Positions 1 to 7,325 of a stretch of DNA of 64,000 nucleotides are shown here, piece after piece. The DNA is from Variovorax paradoxus. Its GTDB lineage: Bacteria; Pseudomonadota; Gammaproteobacteria; Burkholderiales; Burkholderiaceae_C. Below the pieces are notes generated by a model. It was given only the letters and a program-made list of their open reading frames with translations. It searched no databases and was not told the origin of the DNA. A program made the translations under genes and the position numbers. The stretch is taken from positions 124,001-188,000 of the forward strand of contig CP063168.1 in assembly GCA_016806145.1 (NCBI GenBank), in the 5' to 3' direction. The number at the start of each line of letters is the position of its first letter. Position 1 is the stretch's first letter.

Positions 1-442
1 CGGCGAATCTGGTCGTCCGAGAGAGGGGTAGAGCTGTACAGCACGGGGGCATTGCTGCCAAAACGAGAAGCGAGTATTGGGAGTTTCTTTTCTTTCATCA
101 CTGACCGGGTTCCAAGATTCAGAGCCCTTAGGTTTTTGGCTCTGAGGGCATGCGGCAGATCCGGTGTTTTTGGCGCCGTACTTCCTGAGTTCGTCGCCCG
201 GTGCGCTGCCGCGCAGGGGCTGGACTGGGAGCAAGGGCGGGCCCGGAGACCGCATGCGCAGCGCAGCCGCAGGCGAGCAGCGAACGGGTGAGGACCTGGG
301 CGCAGCCGGACCCTTGCAGCGAAGCGGGCCCTGGCCAGGCATGGAGCAAAGTCACCGGAAGAAGCGATGAACTCAGGAAGTGCGGGGACAACGGCAGAGC
401 CGTGCGGGCACTCAGATGCCGGCGCGCGCCGAGCGCCTATCA

Positions 443-930
443 GGCCGCAGGCCTGCCGATCGCACGCATGTGCAGGAAGGCCGCTCGAGCGGCCGTGGCC
501 GGCGCCGGCGGCGCGGGCCTCGAGGAGCTGCAGGCGCAGCTGCGGATCGGCGGCGGCAAGCGGCAGCGCAGCGCCGGCGGTGCCGGCGCGAAGGGGAATG
601 GGAGAGCGAGATCCGCTGCAGGCGGCTGGTCGACGAGCTCGGGCCGCAGGCCTGGTGGTTGGGCGCGCAGCGCGGTGCGGCCGCTGGCGCGGCCGTGGCC
701 AACGCCCACGGCGCAGGCCTGGCAGAGCTGCAGGCACGGCTGCAGGTGATCAGAGGGCGTGCGGATGCGCGCCGCGCCGGCGACGCCGGCGCCAGGAGCT
801 GGGGAAGGAGTTCCGCTGCAGGTAGCTGGGCAGCGGGCTCAGGCCGCAGGCTTCGTGATGGGACCGCAGCGGGATGCGGCCTCCAGCTGCGGTCGGCGCA
901 TACGGCACACGCACGCACGGAGCCGCAAAC
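443..930. repeat. Degenerate tandem repeat, period about 200 bp
   Basis: Several blocks recur at a spacing of 200 bp: GCCGTGGCC at 492 and 692, TCCGCTGCAGG at 612 and 812, and GGCCGCAGGC near 443, 642 and 842. The copies diverge, and 200 is not a multiple of three, so each copy shifts the reading frame. Short peptide similarities remain between copies in different frames (for example a GLEELQAQL-like and a GLAELQARL-like stretch). I see no credible gene across positions 1-1000; the open frames there look like by-products of high GC. Confidence 0.6.
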
Positions 931-1002
931 GCAGTGAAGAGGCCACAACGACAGCAGCTGCCTGCAACGCAGCGGTGCGTTGGTCATGGCAGAAAAAATA
1001 GG

Positions 1003-1097
1003 AGGCCCTGCCCGGACTCGAACCGGGATCTTCGTGCTGGAGGCCACCTTCCGGGGGCGGCATACGCACGACGCTCTTTCCATTGAGCTACAAGTCC
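1003..1097 (-). tRNA. tRNA-like sequence A with expanded anticodon arm
   Basis: Read on the minus strand this has a 7-position acceptor (GGACTTG with CAGGGCC, one A/G mismatch), T8-A9, a 4-bp D stem (GCTC/GAGC), and a perfect T arm (CCCGG, loop TTCGAGT, CCGGG). The anticodon position holds a TCGTGC/GCACGA stem closing a loop of about 28 nt instead of 7. That loop can fold an inner hairpin, GCCGCC/GGTGGC, around a 7-nt loop CCCGGAA. No CCA is encoded. It directly abuts the next tRNA-like sequence. It may be a decayed tRNA, a tRNA with a small insertion, or a tRNA mimic. The identity cannot be assigned. Confidence 0.5.
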
Positions 1098-1217
1098 ACC
1101 GACGCCTGGATTTGAACCAGGACCTCCGGTGCATTACTATGGGATACCACCCCCAGTCGTTAGCCCTTCTCCGCGAAGGGCACGCGCACCGGCGCTACTT
1201 CCTTTGAGCTTCGTCGG
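1098..1217 (-). tRNA. tRNA-like sequence B with expanded anticodon arm
   Basis: Minus strand: CCGACG pairs with CGTCGG as a 6-bp acceptor; the D arm is weak (GCT/AGC); the T arm is perfect (CCTGG, loop TTCAAAT, CCAGG). A 7-bp stem CCGGTGC/GCACCGG replaces the anticodon stem and closes roughly 53 nt. This contains one hairpin with a 7-nt loop (GCCCTT, CGCGGAG, AAGGGC) and a second small hairpin (TGGG/CCCA). The 5' 23 nt overlap the 3' end of the winged-helix gene, whose stop codon falls in the D arm. No CCA is encoded, and it ends where sequence A begins, with no spacer. Confidence 0.45.
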
Positions 1218-1770
1218 ATAACCCTTCTGCCCCCGCCCCGGCATCAGGCACGGGTTCGGGAGGCAGTGAAGTTGTGTCGCCGGCAGGCCTTCGCCTCCCA
1301 GCCAAATAGTTCGGATTCGCGGGGGCTGCCGCGGGCACCTGCGCCAACGGCGTCAGCGCGAACCCCTTCAAACGCGTCACCGTGCCCTGCAGGTCATAAC
1401 GGGTGACTGTTTGGTTTTTGCCTTTCATGGTCACTTGCCCCTTGACACGGGCAATCAGCCCCTTCTTTTCCAGCTTATCCAGACAACGCTGCACCGTCCG
1501 GGGCGACGCGCCCATGCGCGTCGCAATCGTGGCTGTCCGGGGATACGGGCGGTCATCGGCGTACCACCAGTGCGACAGCAGGTTGAGAAGCACGACCAAG
1601 TCGTTATCCGCCAGCCCAAGTTCGCTCTGACGCCGGAGCAACTCGAGGGGAATCACGACGAACCCCCTGCCGAGTGCTTGGCCCCATTTCTCCTGAAGTT
1701 CCGTAGACGTAGCTTCGCTGCTACTAACTTCACTGTTAGCAGTAGAGGAACTGAGCGCTGCGTTGTTCAT
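1195..1770 (-). CDS. Winged-helix (helix-turn-helix) protein
   Basis: About 191 residues. After a Ser-rich N-terminus comes a core of the kind seen in plasmid and integrative-element helix-turn-helix proteins: a region LADNDLVVLLNLLSHWW, then SPRTVQRCLDKLEKKGLI as the recognition helix and wing. It resembles replication-initiator or regulator winged helices such as RepA/DnaD-like N-domains. The role is inferred; it could be a replication or control protein of a mobile element. The ATG at 1770 is preferred; a TTG 12 codons earlier (1806) is possible. The 3' end runs into tRNA-like sequence B. The Pro/Ala-rich C-terminus is low complexity. Confidence 0.65.
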   Translation of the reverse strand: MNNAALSSSTANSEVSSSEATSTELQEKWGQALGRGFVVIPLELLRRQSELGLADNDLVVLLNLLSHWWYADDRPYPRTATIATRMGASPRTVQRCLDKLEKKGLIARVKGQVTMKGKNQTVTRYDLQGTVTRLKGFALTPLAQVPAAAPANPNYLAGRRRPAGDTTSLPPEPVPDAGAGAEGLSDEAQRK

Positions 1771-1988
1771 GGTGGCTACTATCTCAAAAAACGGGAGGGT
1801 TTTCAATACATATTATTCAATGCGACACCAGCGACGCAAAATTTGTGGCGCATGCCTGCTTCGGGCGGCCAAAAGGAATCCGCCCCGGCGCTCGGACAGG
1901 AAACGGAAACCGGAGAACTGATGAGTCCAGCCGCGGGCCCCGCCCTTGCCTGCCGACTCTGGCGCTGCACGGCCTCACCAAGCCGTCT

Positions 1989-2258
1989 CTACTTGGTCAG
2001 TGCGTCGCACACCAGCGTCTGCTGATCCATGTCGAGGTAGATGTCATAGGGTGCGCCCTTCGCGTCCTCAACGCGAAGGACGCGCTGAGCGTCCAGAAGA
2101 AGCGCGAACTGCGCTTCCGAAATGCATGCACCGACGACCTCGAGATCGTCATCCAGGTGAATCACGATCACCGCGCCTCGGTGAGCCTCGGAGGGAGCGG
2201 GAGCAACGCCCGCTGCGCCCGTTGCTGCGCTGTCCGTGATGGGAGTGTGCTGCGTCAT
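1989..2258 (-). CDS. Small hypothetical protein, 89 aa
   Basis: I do not recognise the family. The ATG at 2258 follows a good ribosome site (GAAAGGA, about 9 nt upstream), which supports translation. The Thr/Ala-rich N-terminus is followed by a compact acidic region with beta-type spacing (VIVIHLDDDLEVVGAC, then a DIYLDMDQQ stretch near the C-terminus). No membrane segment or signal peptide is visible. It lies upstream of, and points the same way as, the winged-helix gene. Confidence 0.55.
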   Translation of the reverse strand: MTQHTPITDSAATGAAGVAPAPSEAHRGAVIVIHLDDDLEVVGACISEAQFALLLDAQRVLRVEDAKGAPYDIYLDMDQQTLVCDALTK

Positions 2259-2588
2259 GACCTAGTCCTTTCGTGTTTGTAGATCTGCTCTTCGGAGCCG
2301 CCTCGACGCTATGGAGCGCCGGCGGGGGCCGTGAGCAACGCCGCGCGGAGGCCGCAGCCCGCAGGGACCGGGCGAGCACGGAGGCAGCGGGAGGGCCACG
2401 ACTGCGCTATGCGTCGAAGAAGGGGCGGTCCCGGAAGCGACCTACGAGGAGGACTGGCCGGGCCCGGCGCTGCCAGCGGCAGCGTTGCGCAAGTGGTGGC
2501 CTGAAGGGGCGGCGACGCCGAGTCCGCAGGACCAAGCGCGGACGCGCGCGCCCAGAAGGGCATCCCGGTTCTCGCGAGAGAATGCGCC
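2259..2588. other. Gap without a supported gene
   Basis: Both strands are open in several frames because of high GC, but the translations are Arg/Ala-rich and have no recognisable motif. I see no terminator or repeat here. It may hold the promoter of the minus-strand gene that starts at 2258. Confidence 0.4.
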
Positions 2589-3005
2589 TTGGATGCTCCC
2601 CAACTGCCCCGGTTCACAGCACAGTTCGACCCCGAAGCGATCGTCACGATGATGAAGCTGTGGCGTGATGCGGTAGATCTGCGCATCCCGCTCAGAACGG
2701 ACATGCAGCCGCACTTCCTCGAACGACGCAAGCACATGCTCTACAACTTCGAGTCGCAAGGTAGAGCTTGGAGGCTGCTGCTACAGAGCTTCTCGGCCGA
2801 AGGGAGCGATGTTGATGGGCTCGACCAACTGCGGCGACAAGTAGACGACTTCTGGGAATGGGCCGATGAAGGCCTGACCGAGTTGGAAAAGCTCGCGCTC
2901 GAGCTAGCGGAATCGAACCACGACACGGAGATCCTGGCAGACCCCCTGCTCGAGTCGCACATCCGCAAGTTGAGGAGGGGCCCTCCAGAGGGCGAGAGGC
3001 CCTGA
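2589..3005 (+). CDS. Hypothetical protein, 138 aa
   Basis: Unrecognised. The start is a TTG preceded by a GAGAGA-type ribosome site. The product is predicted to be mostly helical and acidic, with aromatic clusters (DDFWEWADEGLTELEKLALEL) and a conserved-looking N-terminal motif FDPEAIVTMMKLWRDAVDLR. No signal peptide is seen. It is the first of a co-directional set of small genes running to 4168. A cytoplasmic accessory protein is a guess. Confidence 0.5.
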   Translation: MDAPQLPRFTAQFDPEAIVTMMKLWRDAVDLRIPLRTDMQPHFLERRKHMLYNFESQGRAWRLLLQSFSAEGSDVDGLDQLRRQVDDFWEWADEGLTELEKLALELAESNHDTEILADPLLESHIRKLRRGPPEGERP

Positions 3006-3040
3006 CGCATACTCGCAGCCTCTGGACAACCCATTTCCCC

Positions 3041-3274
3041 ATGAATCTGACCCACACCGAAGAACACGCTTGCTTTGACTTGCGCTACTTCGTCGACGGG
3101 ACCACCGGGAGACTCGGTCCTGCCAAGGGCGGAAGGGTCGAAATCTTGCGCAAAGAGGTGTGTGAGTGCTGCCTCGACACCATCGATCGGCTGCGCGCCA
3201 TGTGTTGGGAGTGGATTCGCGAGCAAGACGCTCGCGACTTTCAGAAGGTGGACTTCCAAGCCACGGAGTTCTGA
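3041..3274 (+). CDS. Small hypothetical protein with Cys pair, 77 aa
   Basis: Unrecognised small protein. A CECC cluster in the middle and a further Cys could bind metal, but they do not form a full zinc-finger pattern. The ribosome site is weak, so the start is uncertain. It ends 10 bp before the GTG of the nucleoside deoxyribosyltransferase gene, which suggests one transcript with it. Confidence 0.45.
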   Translation: MNLTHTEEHACFDLRYFVDGTTGRLGPAKGGRVEILRKEVCECCLDTIDRLRAMCWEWIREQDARDFQKVDFQATEF

Positions 3275-3284
3275 CGGAGAGCGC

Positions 3285-3818
3285 GTGGTCGAGGCCAGCG
3301 GAAACTTCAGGATCTACTTCGCGGGGCCTGACGTCTTAGACGTTGATGCGTCAGCCCGGTTGACCCGCATCAAGCAGCTGGCCGCGGCACGCGGCCTGCA
3401 GGGCCTGGTCCCCGTTGACGTCCCCGGAACCGAGCAAGGACCGGAGAAAGCGGCGCGGATCTGCAGCGCAAATCTGGCGCTGTTACGTCAGGCCAACGTC
3501 GTGATCGCAAACCTCCGCCCTTTCCGCGGCCTCGAGCCGGATCCGGGAACAGTCTTCGAGGCCGGCTTCGCAGTGGCGCTTGGGATCCCCGTGATCGGCT
3601 ACGGGCTGCCGTCCGGCACTTACGCGCAGCGCGTCAGTGCCGCGCTCCCATGCGGCACCGACGAAACCGGCGTGTTGCGCGAGACGCGAGACCGCGTGGC
3701 CGTCGAAGACTTCGACCTACCGGTGAATCTGATGCTTTCATGCACCGCTGTCGGTGTTGTGGGAACCGCGGACGAAGCCCTGGCGCTGGCGGCTGAGCTG
3801 GCGAAGGCTCAGCGATGA
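3285..3818 (+). CDS. Nucleoside 2-deoxyribosyltransferase-like protein
   Basis: A 177-residue protein with the hallmarks of the nucleoside 2-deoxyribosyltransferase family: an early IYFAGPDV strand-loop, and DPGTVFEAGFAVALGIPVIGY where the Glu of FEAG is the expected catalytic nucleophile. The family swaps bases on deoxynucleosides or hydrolyses them and is common in phages and salvage islands. The frame stays open to 3075, but that upstream part reads as nonsense; the GTG at 3285 has an ACGGAGAG ribosome site just upstream and is chosen. The stop overlaps the next start (ATGA), so the two genes are coupled. The substrate is not evident. Confidence 0.8.
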   Translation: MVEASGNFRIYFAGPDVLDVDASARLTRIKQLAAARGLQGLVPVDVPGTEQGPEKAARICSANLALLRQANVVIANLRPFRGLEPDPGTVFEAGFAVALGIPVIGYGLPSGTYAQRVSAALPCGTDETGVLRETRDRVAVEDFDLPVNLMLSCTAVGVVGTADEALALAAELAKAQR

Positions 3819-4168
3819 AGCTCAAGGTCAGCGAGCTCTCCACGAAAGAGCTCGATCACTTCATCGCGATTTTGGAGCGGAGGGAGCCTAGGCCCGACTT
3901 TTCCCCATCTACCCTGCATGCGGACGGAAGCCAGCTGCTCGACCGCGAAGACGTCATGCTGTCGCCGATGCCCATTGAGGCGCGCGATTGGCTAGCGGTG
4001 GCCATGGACCGTGAGGGAGCGCCGCGGGGGCTGAACCGCGGCACGTACCAGCGGGGTTCGAGCCAACTGATCGCAGGCATGCGTGCGATGCTTTCGAAAT
4101 ACGTCGGGCCGGAGTTCGAGGCGGCCGACGTTGTCGCGACATCAACGCGCAGACGGCGCCCGCGCTGA
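3815..4168 (+). CDS. DUF2591/NinX-like protein
   Basis: 117 residues. The opening MKLKVSELSTKELDHFIAI and the later pattern of a P-I-E-A-R-D-W motif, MDREGAPRG, and an SSQLIAGMRAMLSKYVG helix resemble the phage NinX/DUF2591 group, small proteins of unknown function in lambdoid recombination regions and in integrative elements. It overlaps the deoxyribosyltransferase gene by 4 nt. The C-terminus is Arg-rich. The family call is by pattern only. Confidence 0.5.
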   Translation: MKLKVSELSTKELDHFIAILERREPRPDFSPSTLHADGSQLLDREDVMLSPMPIEARDWLAVAMDREGAPRGLNRGTYQRGSSQLIAGMRAMLSKYVGPEFEAADVVATSTRRRRPR

Positions 4169-4191
4169 GCCAAGCAGCAGCACTGAAGAAG

Positions 4192-4377
4192 TTAGCGCTT
4201 GAGCTTCCCGGCCAGGTGCGCGCGCACCGCCTCGGCCGAGTTGCCCACCTCTTTCACTGCGTCGCGAAGCTGCGTTTCTGAGCACCCGAGGTTCTCAGTC
4301 CAGGAACGCACTTCGTGCGGTTCGGTGAGAGAAATCAGCTTCCGGTCCAGACCGGGCTTGCGGGGATCGTCTGTCAT
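4192..4377 (-). CDS. DUF3606 domain protein
   Basis: 61 residues covering one DUF3606 domain: LISLTEPHEVRSWTENLGCS, then a Q-L-R-D-A-V-K-E-V-G helix and an A-V-R-A-H-L end. An AGGAGCTGCG ribosome site stands before the ATG, so translation is well supported. DUF3606 proteins are small, often multicopy in Burkholderiales, and of unknown function. A second DUF3606-like stretch sits at the end of the AAA ATPase at 41666-43117; the two share the E-P-H-E-V-R motif. Confidence 0.8.
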   Translation of the reverse strand: MTDDPRKPGLDRKLISLTEPHEVRSWTENLGCSETQLRDAVKEVGNSAEAVRAHLAGKLKR

Positions 4378-4481
4378 CGCAGCTCCTGAGGTCGAAGACA
4401 GCGTTTTTCCGACAGATGCGGAGGACCTGGCGTAGGCCAGGCTCCGACGGTCGCTGACAGCGGCGGCCGACGCCTCGTGCC

Positions 4482-5114
4482 ATGCTGGATTTCACGTCGC
4501 TCCGCCCGATGCTCCAGGATGAGCGGCCGATCGACATTGCCGACCCCGGCTGGATCGTAGAGCTCAAGCAGGACGGGTGGCGGTTGATGGAGCAGGTCGA
4601 CGCCGGCGTCGAACTGCGTACCCGAGGCTGGGCCAACGCAACCACGTGGTTCCCGGAAGTCGCGAACGGACTTGCCGGCCTGAAAGGCGGCCGCTTCGTA
4701 TTCGACAGCGAGCTGGTTGTGCAGGACGAGCTGGGACGAAGCGATTTCGACCGCCTCCAGGACCGTGCGAAGCGCCGTCGGCTCTACCCCGGTGCGGATC
4801 CTGTCGTCTACTGCATCTTTGACCTGCTGGTGCACCGCGGCACCGACGTCAGTCAGCGCCCGCTCAAGAAGCGGAAGGCGATGCTGGCAAAGCTCCTCGC
4901 ACGACTGCTGGCCAACATCCTCTACGTCAGGCACTTCTCCGGCGCCGACGGCGCAGAGGTGTTCCACCAAGCTGTGCTGCCGCTCAAGCTCGAGGGTCTG
5001 GTGGCAAAGCGGAAGACGAGCGTCTACCAACCCGGGATTCGATCGGCCGACTGGGTGAAAGTGAAGCGCAAAGGGGCCATCCCGCCGGAAAGGTTCAAGC
5101 GTTCGAGCCGCTGA
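4482..5114 (+). CDS. ATP-dependent DNA ligase catalytic core (LigD-type)
   Basis: 210 residues forming the nucleotidyltransferase core of an ATP-dependent ligase. Motif I is ELKQDGWR (adenylated Lys in K-x-D-G-x-R); FDSEL matches motif III, EGLVAKR motif IV, and DWVKVK motif V. It ends just after motif V, so the OB-fold seen in full LigD ligase domains or in phage ligases is missing. Such short forms occur beside Ku/LigD systems and in mobile elements. It could seal nicks poorly or act with a partner. No ku gene is seen in the window. The ribosome site is weak. Confidence 0.85.
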   Translation: MLDFTSLRPMLQDERPIDIADPGWIVELKQDGWRLMEQVDAGVELRTRGWANATTWFPEVANGLAGLKGGRFVFDSELVVQDELGRSDFDRLQDRAKRRRLYPGADPVVYCIFDLLVHRGTDVSQRPLKKRKAMLAKLLARLLANILYVRHFSGADGAEVFHQAVLPLKLEGLVAKRKTSVYQPGIRSADWVKVKRKGAIPPERFKRSSR

Positions 5115-5190
5115 CGAACGCCTTGCGCGCGGAATAACCTACGGACCCAAGGGGAATTAGGAAAAGCGCTCTGCGATATCGAAGCCCTAA

Positions 5191-5214
5191 AAAAGGCGCT
5201 GCACAGGGCCTTTT
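5191..5214. terminator. Possible rho-independent terminator after the ligase gene
   Basis: AAAAGGC and GCCTTTT form a 7-bp stem around a 10-nt loop, with A and T runs on either side, so it could work in both directions. It lies 77 bp after the ligase stop. The 5215-5520 stretch that follows has no gene I can support. Confidence 0.4.
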
Positions 5215-5520
5215 CCTCGACGCCAAGCCAAAAAGCCGCTTCCTTATTGATTGGTCATCGGATTCAAATCGGCCCGAATTGGCCCGATCGCTTCCCATTT
5301 ATTCGCGGGCAGCATTAGAATCACGCCGGACCGCTTTTTAACCCATTGAATAGAGCGTCCAGATGTTGGGAGCAGGCGGTCTCACGCGCCCGTCCCTTCA
5401 TCTGCTCCCGTCGTGGCGAAGGGAGGCGAACCACTGCACTGAGCAATAATTCCTGCGTTGCCAGTGTCGCATGGTTCGGTAGGTCAAGCCAGACCCTTTT
5501 CCCCTAACCATTCTTGAATC

Positions 5521-5811
5521 ATGAATGTAGATGTTCGTTATGCCACGAGGCATACAGACCCGGGACGCCCAGGAGTGGCGCTGATCGGGGCGCTTGACCC
5601 GTCTGGCAGGCTGTGGACGTGCCCAGAAGAGGACGCGATTGGGCGCATCCGCCATGGCGTGCGGCACTGGGTATGGATCGGCGATGTACGTATAGAGATT
5701 GTGGTCATTCCCGGCACCGCGCTGTGGAGTGAGCACCTCGGAACGGCTGCCGACGGCCAAGCGCGCCGTGTCCTGACTGCCCTGCCTTCGGTGCCGAGGA
5801 CGCTGCACTGA
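5521..5811 (+). CDS. Hypothetical protein, 96 aa
   Basis: Unrecognised. The chain is compact, with Trp-containing strands (HWVWIGDVRIEIVVIPG) and no signal or membrane segment. It is followed 26 bp later by a strong rho-independent terminator, which supports it as a real transcription unit. The ribosome site is poor. Confidence 0.5.
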   Translation: MNVDVRYATRHTDPGRPGVALIGALDPSGRLWTCPEEDAIGRIRHGVRHWVWIGDVRIEIVVIPGTALWSEHLGTAADGQARRVLTALPSVPRTLH

Positions 5812-5837
5812 ACGTTTGAAATCAACTTCAAACGCTG

Positions 5838-5875
5838 AACCCCGGTTTTGAGTCAGTTCAAAACCGGGGTTTTTT
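5838..5875 (+). terminator. Strong rho-independent terminator
   Basis: AACCCCGGTTTTGA and TCAAAACCGGGGTT form a perfect 14-bp stem around a 6-nt loop, followed by a T run. A smaller inverted repeat (CGTTTGAA/TTCAAACG) sits just before it at about 5813-5834. It ends the unit with the 96-aa gene. Confidence 0.85.
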
Positions 5876-5932
5876 ACGCATGTTCTTTTTCGTTGAATTT
5901 GAAGTACCAAATTCCCGGCGCGCTCAACAGAT

Positions 5933-6029
5933 CGTTAATAACGAACCGCATCAACGAAACGTGGCAAAAAGGTGCGACGAAAAACGCAGCGAATTCAGCA
6001 TCGCAGATGTTGCAAACGTTAATAACGAA
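5933..6029. repeat. Two copies of CGTTAATAACGAA, 84 bp apart
   Basis: The 13-mer occurs at 5933-5945 and at 6017-6029. Each contains the near-palindrome CGTTAATAACG. The spacing equals eight helical turns, so a protein dimer pair could bind the same face. The surrounding 5880-6200 stretch is clearly AT-richer than its neighbours and has no convincing gene. It might be an operator, an origin-like site or a chance repeat. Confidence 0.35.
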
Positions 6030-6331
6030 ACGTTGCACTGTTCGAGATGCCGAAATCAAGGAAGAAGATGGAGGCGAACACGACATCGAATTCAGTCCAA
6101 CGAAATCAAGGCTGTTGAAACAGCGATCGTGGAGCGTGTGGGACGGCAAGACAACGACCGATCGGTCACCTCGGGAGCGGACATCTCGGTCCGTAGGGGC
6201 CTACAGGGACGCGCAATCAATTGCGGCGCGATGCGCCAGGTCATCGCTCAGCTGGCACCGGCTGGCCACGTGTTGGCGGCGTCGCAGGGTTCACGCATGC
6301 GCCCAACGACGAGCCCTGGGACCTGGGGATC

Positions 6332-6562
6332 ATGGACTTCGATGAGCTCGCGGGGCGGAAGCCGGGCGACGACCCCCCGCCCTATGCCGAGCTGCACTGC
6401 CGCTCGGCGTTCACGTTCCTTGTCGGGGCCTCGCAGCCCGAAGAATTGGTGGAGCGGGCGGCAGAGAAGCGCTACTCGGCGCTGGCTCTCACTGACGAGT
6501 GCAGCGTTGCAGGCGTCCGGGCCCACCTCGAGGCACGGGAGCGCGGCCTCCACTTCATCGTC
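6332..6562 (+). pseudogene. dnaE2: 5' fragment of error-prone DNA polymerase dnaE2 (imuC)
   Basis: The reading frame contains the typical DnaE2/PHP N-terminus: [20 protein letters not shown], then [16 protein letters not shown] and an [10 protein letters not shown] end. A full DnaE2 is over 1000 residues; here homology stops after about 77 residues and the frame closes within 40 nt in unrelated sequence. The full-length polymerase would act in SOS mutagenesis with ImuA and ImuB, neither of which is seen upstream. The fragment is evidently cut by the insertion or rearrangement that brought in the island to its right. Confidence 0.85.
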
Positions 6563-7316
6563 TGTTGGCGCCGACCGGAAACTGAGCCACTTTTGTAGGT
6601 AGGGGATGCGGACACATCTGCGGGTCTTGGCGTCGACGACGATGGCCGTGATGATGGGTTCGCCCTCTCGCTTACAGTCATGGCCAAGGCGGCCCAGTGC
6701 GGTGGTCAGCGGGTAGAACGTCAATCCGGAGCGCTCCATCACCTCGGTGTACGTCAAAGTGCCCCTGGAGCGACACACCTGCTCGAACAAAGTCCGCATT
6801 GCCGGAATCTCGAGCTGGAAGGCGTCCGTCGAGACACCTGTCTTCATGGAGGCGTCAGCCGGAAGCGGACCCTCTCCGGCTGCGATTCTGAACGTCTGCG
6901 CATGAACTGCCAGCTCGCGCAGCGGCACGAAGTCACCAAGTACTGCGGTCAGCTTGCCGTCTGGACGCATTTCAAGCCGGTCGATGCAGAACACCCCGTC
7001 GTCCCGGTATTCCTTGATTTCTCGAGGACGCACCGTGGGGTCCTTGACAGTGGCCATCACGGTGTACGCGGCAACCCCTCCAGCCCACACTGCCTCCAGC
7101 TGCCGGTAGCACTCGTCGAGGCCGTAGGAGTCTCCAGCACGGTAACCGGCCGGCTCTCGCAACACCGTTGACCCGACGCACGCCGCCATGCCTGGTGAAC
7201 TCATCCGACCAGGTGCGAAGCAGCAGCGTCGAGCCTGCTGTGGCGCCCCAGGACCATCGGATGTTCTTCAGTGGAAGCCCAAGGTCGCTGAAGAAGCGGC
7301 TGATTGATTTGGCCAT
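6563..7316 (-). pseudogene. Broken conserved island protein downstream of jetD
   Basis: The N-terminus (MAKSISRFFSDLGLPLKN, then IRWSWGATAGS and LLLRTWSDE) lies in one frame from 7316. The rest (from about 7200: ECYRQLEAVWAGGVAAYTVM, VRPREIKEYRDDGVFCIDRL, LTYTEVMERSGLTFYPLTTA) lies in another, so a single frameshift near 7200 splits it. The pattern matches a conserved hypothetical protein common in integrative elements and restriction-type islands; its function is unknown. Homology fades near 6614, where the frame runs antisense through the dnaE2 stub, so the 3' end is also lost. It begins 10 bp after jetD and probably belonged to the same transcript. Confidence 0.65.
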
Positions 7317-7325
7317 GCGAGGGAG

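Noticed and set aside
412..1134. Minus-strand frame of 240 codons over the repeat and tRNA-like region
   Set aside because: Arg/Ala/Pro-rich translation with no motif; runs through the tRNA-like sequence and the 200-bp repeats.
3075..3284. 5' extension of the deoxyribosyltransferase frame
   Set aside because: The added 70 residues are low-quality and overlap another gene; the GTG at 3285 has a clear ribosome site.
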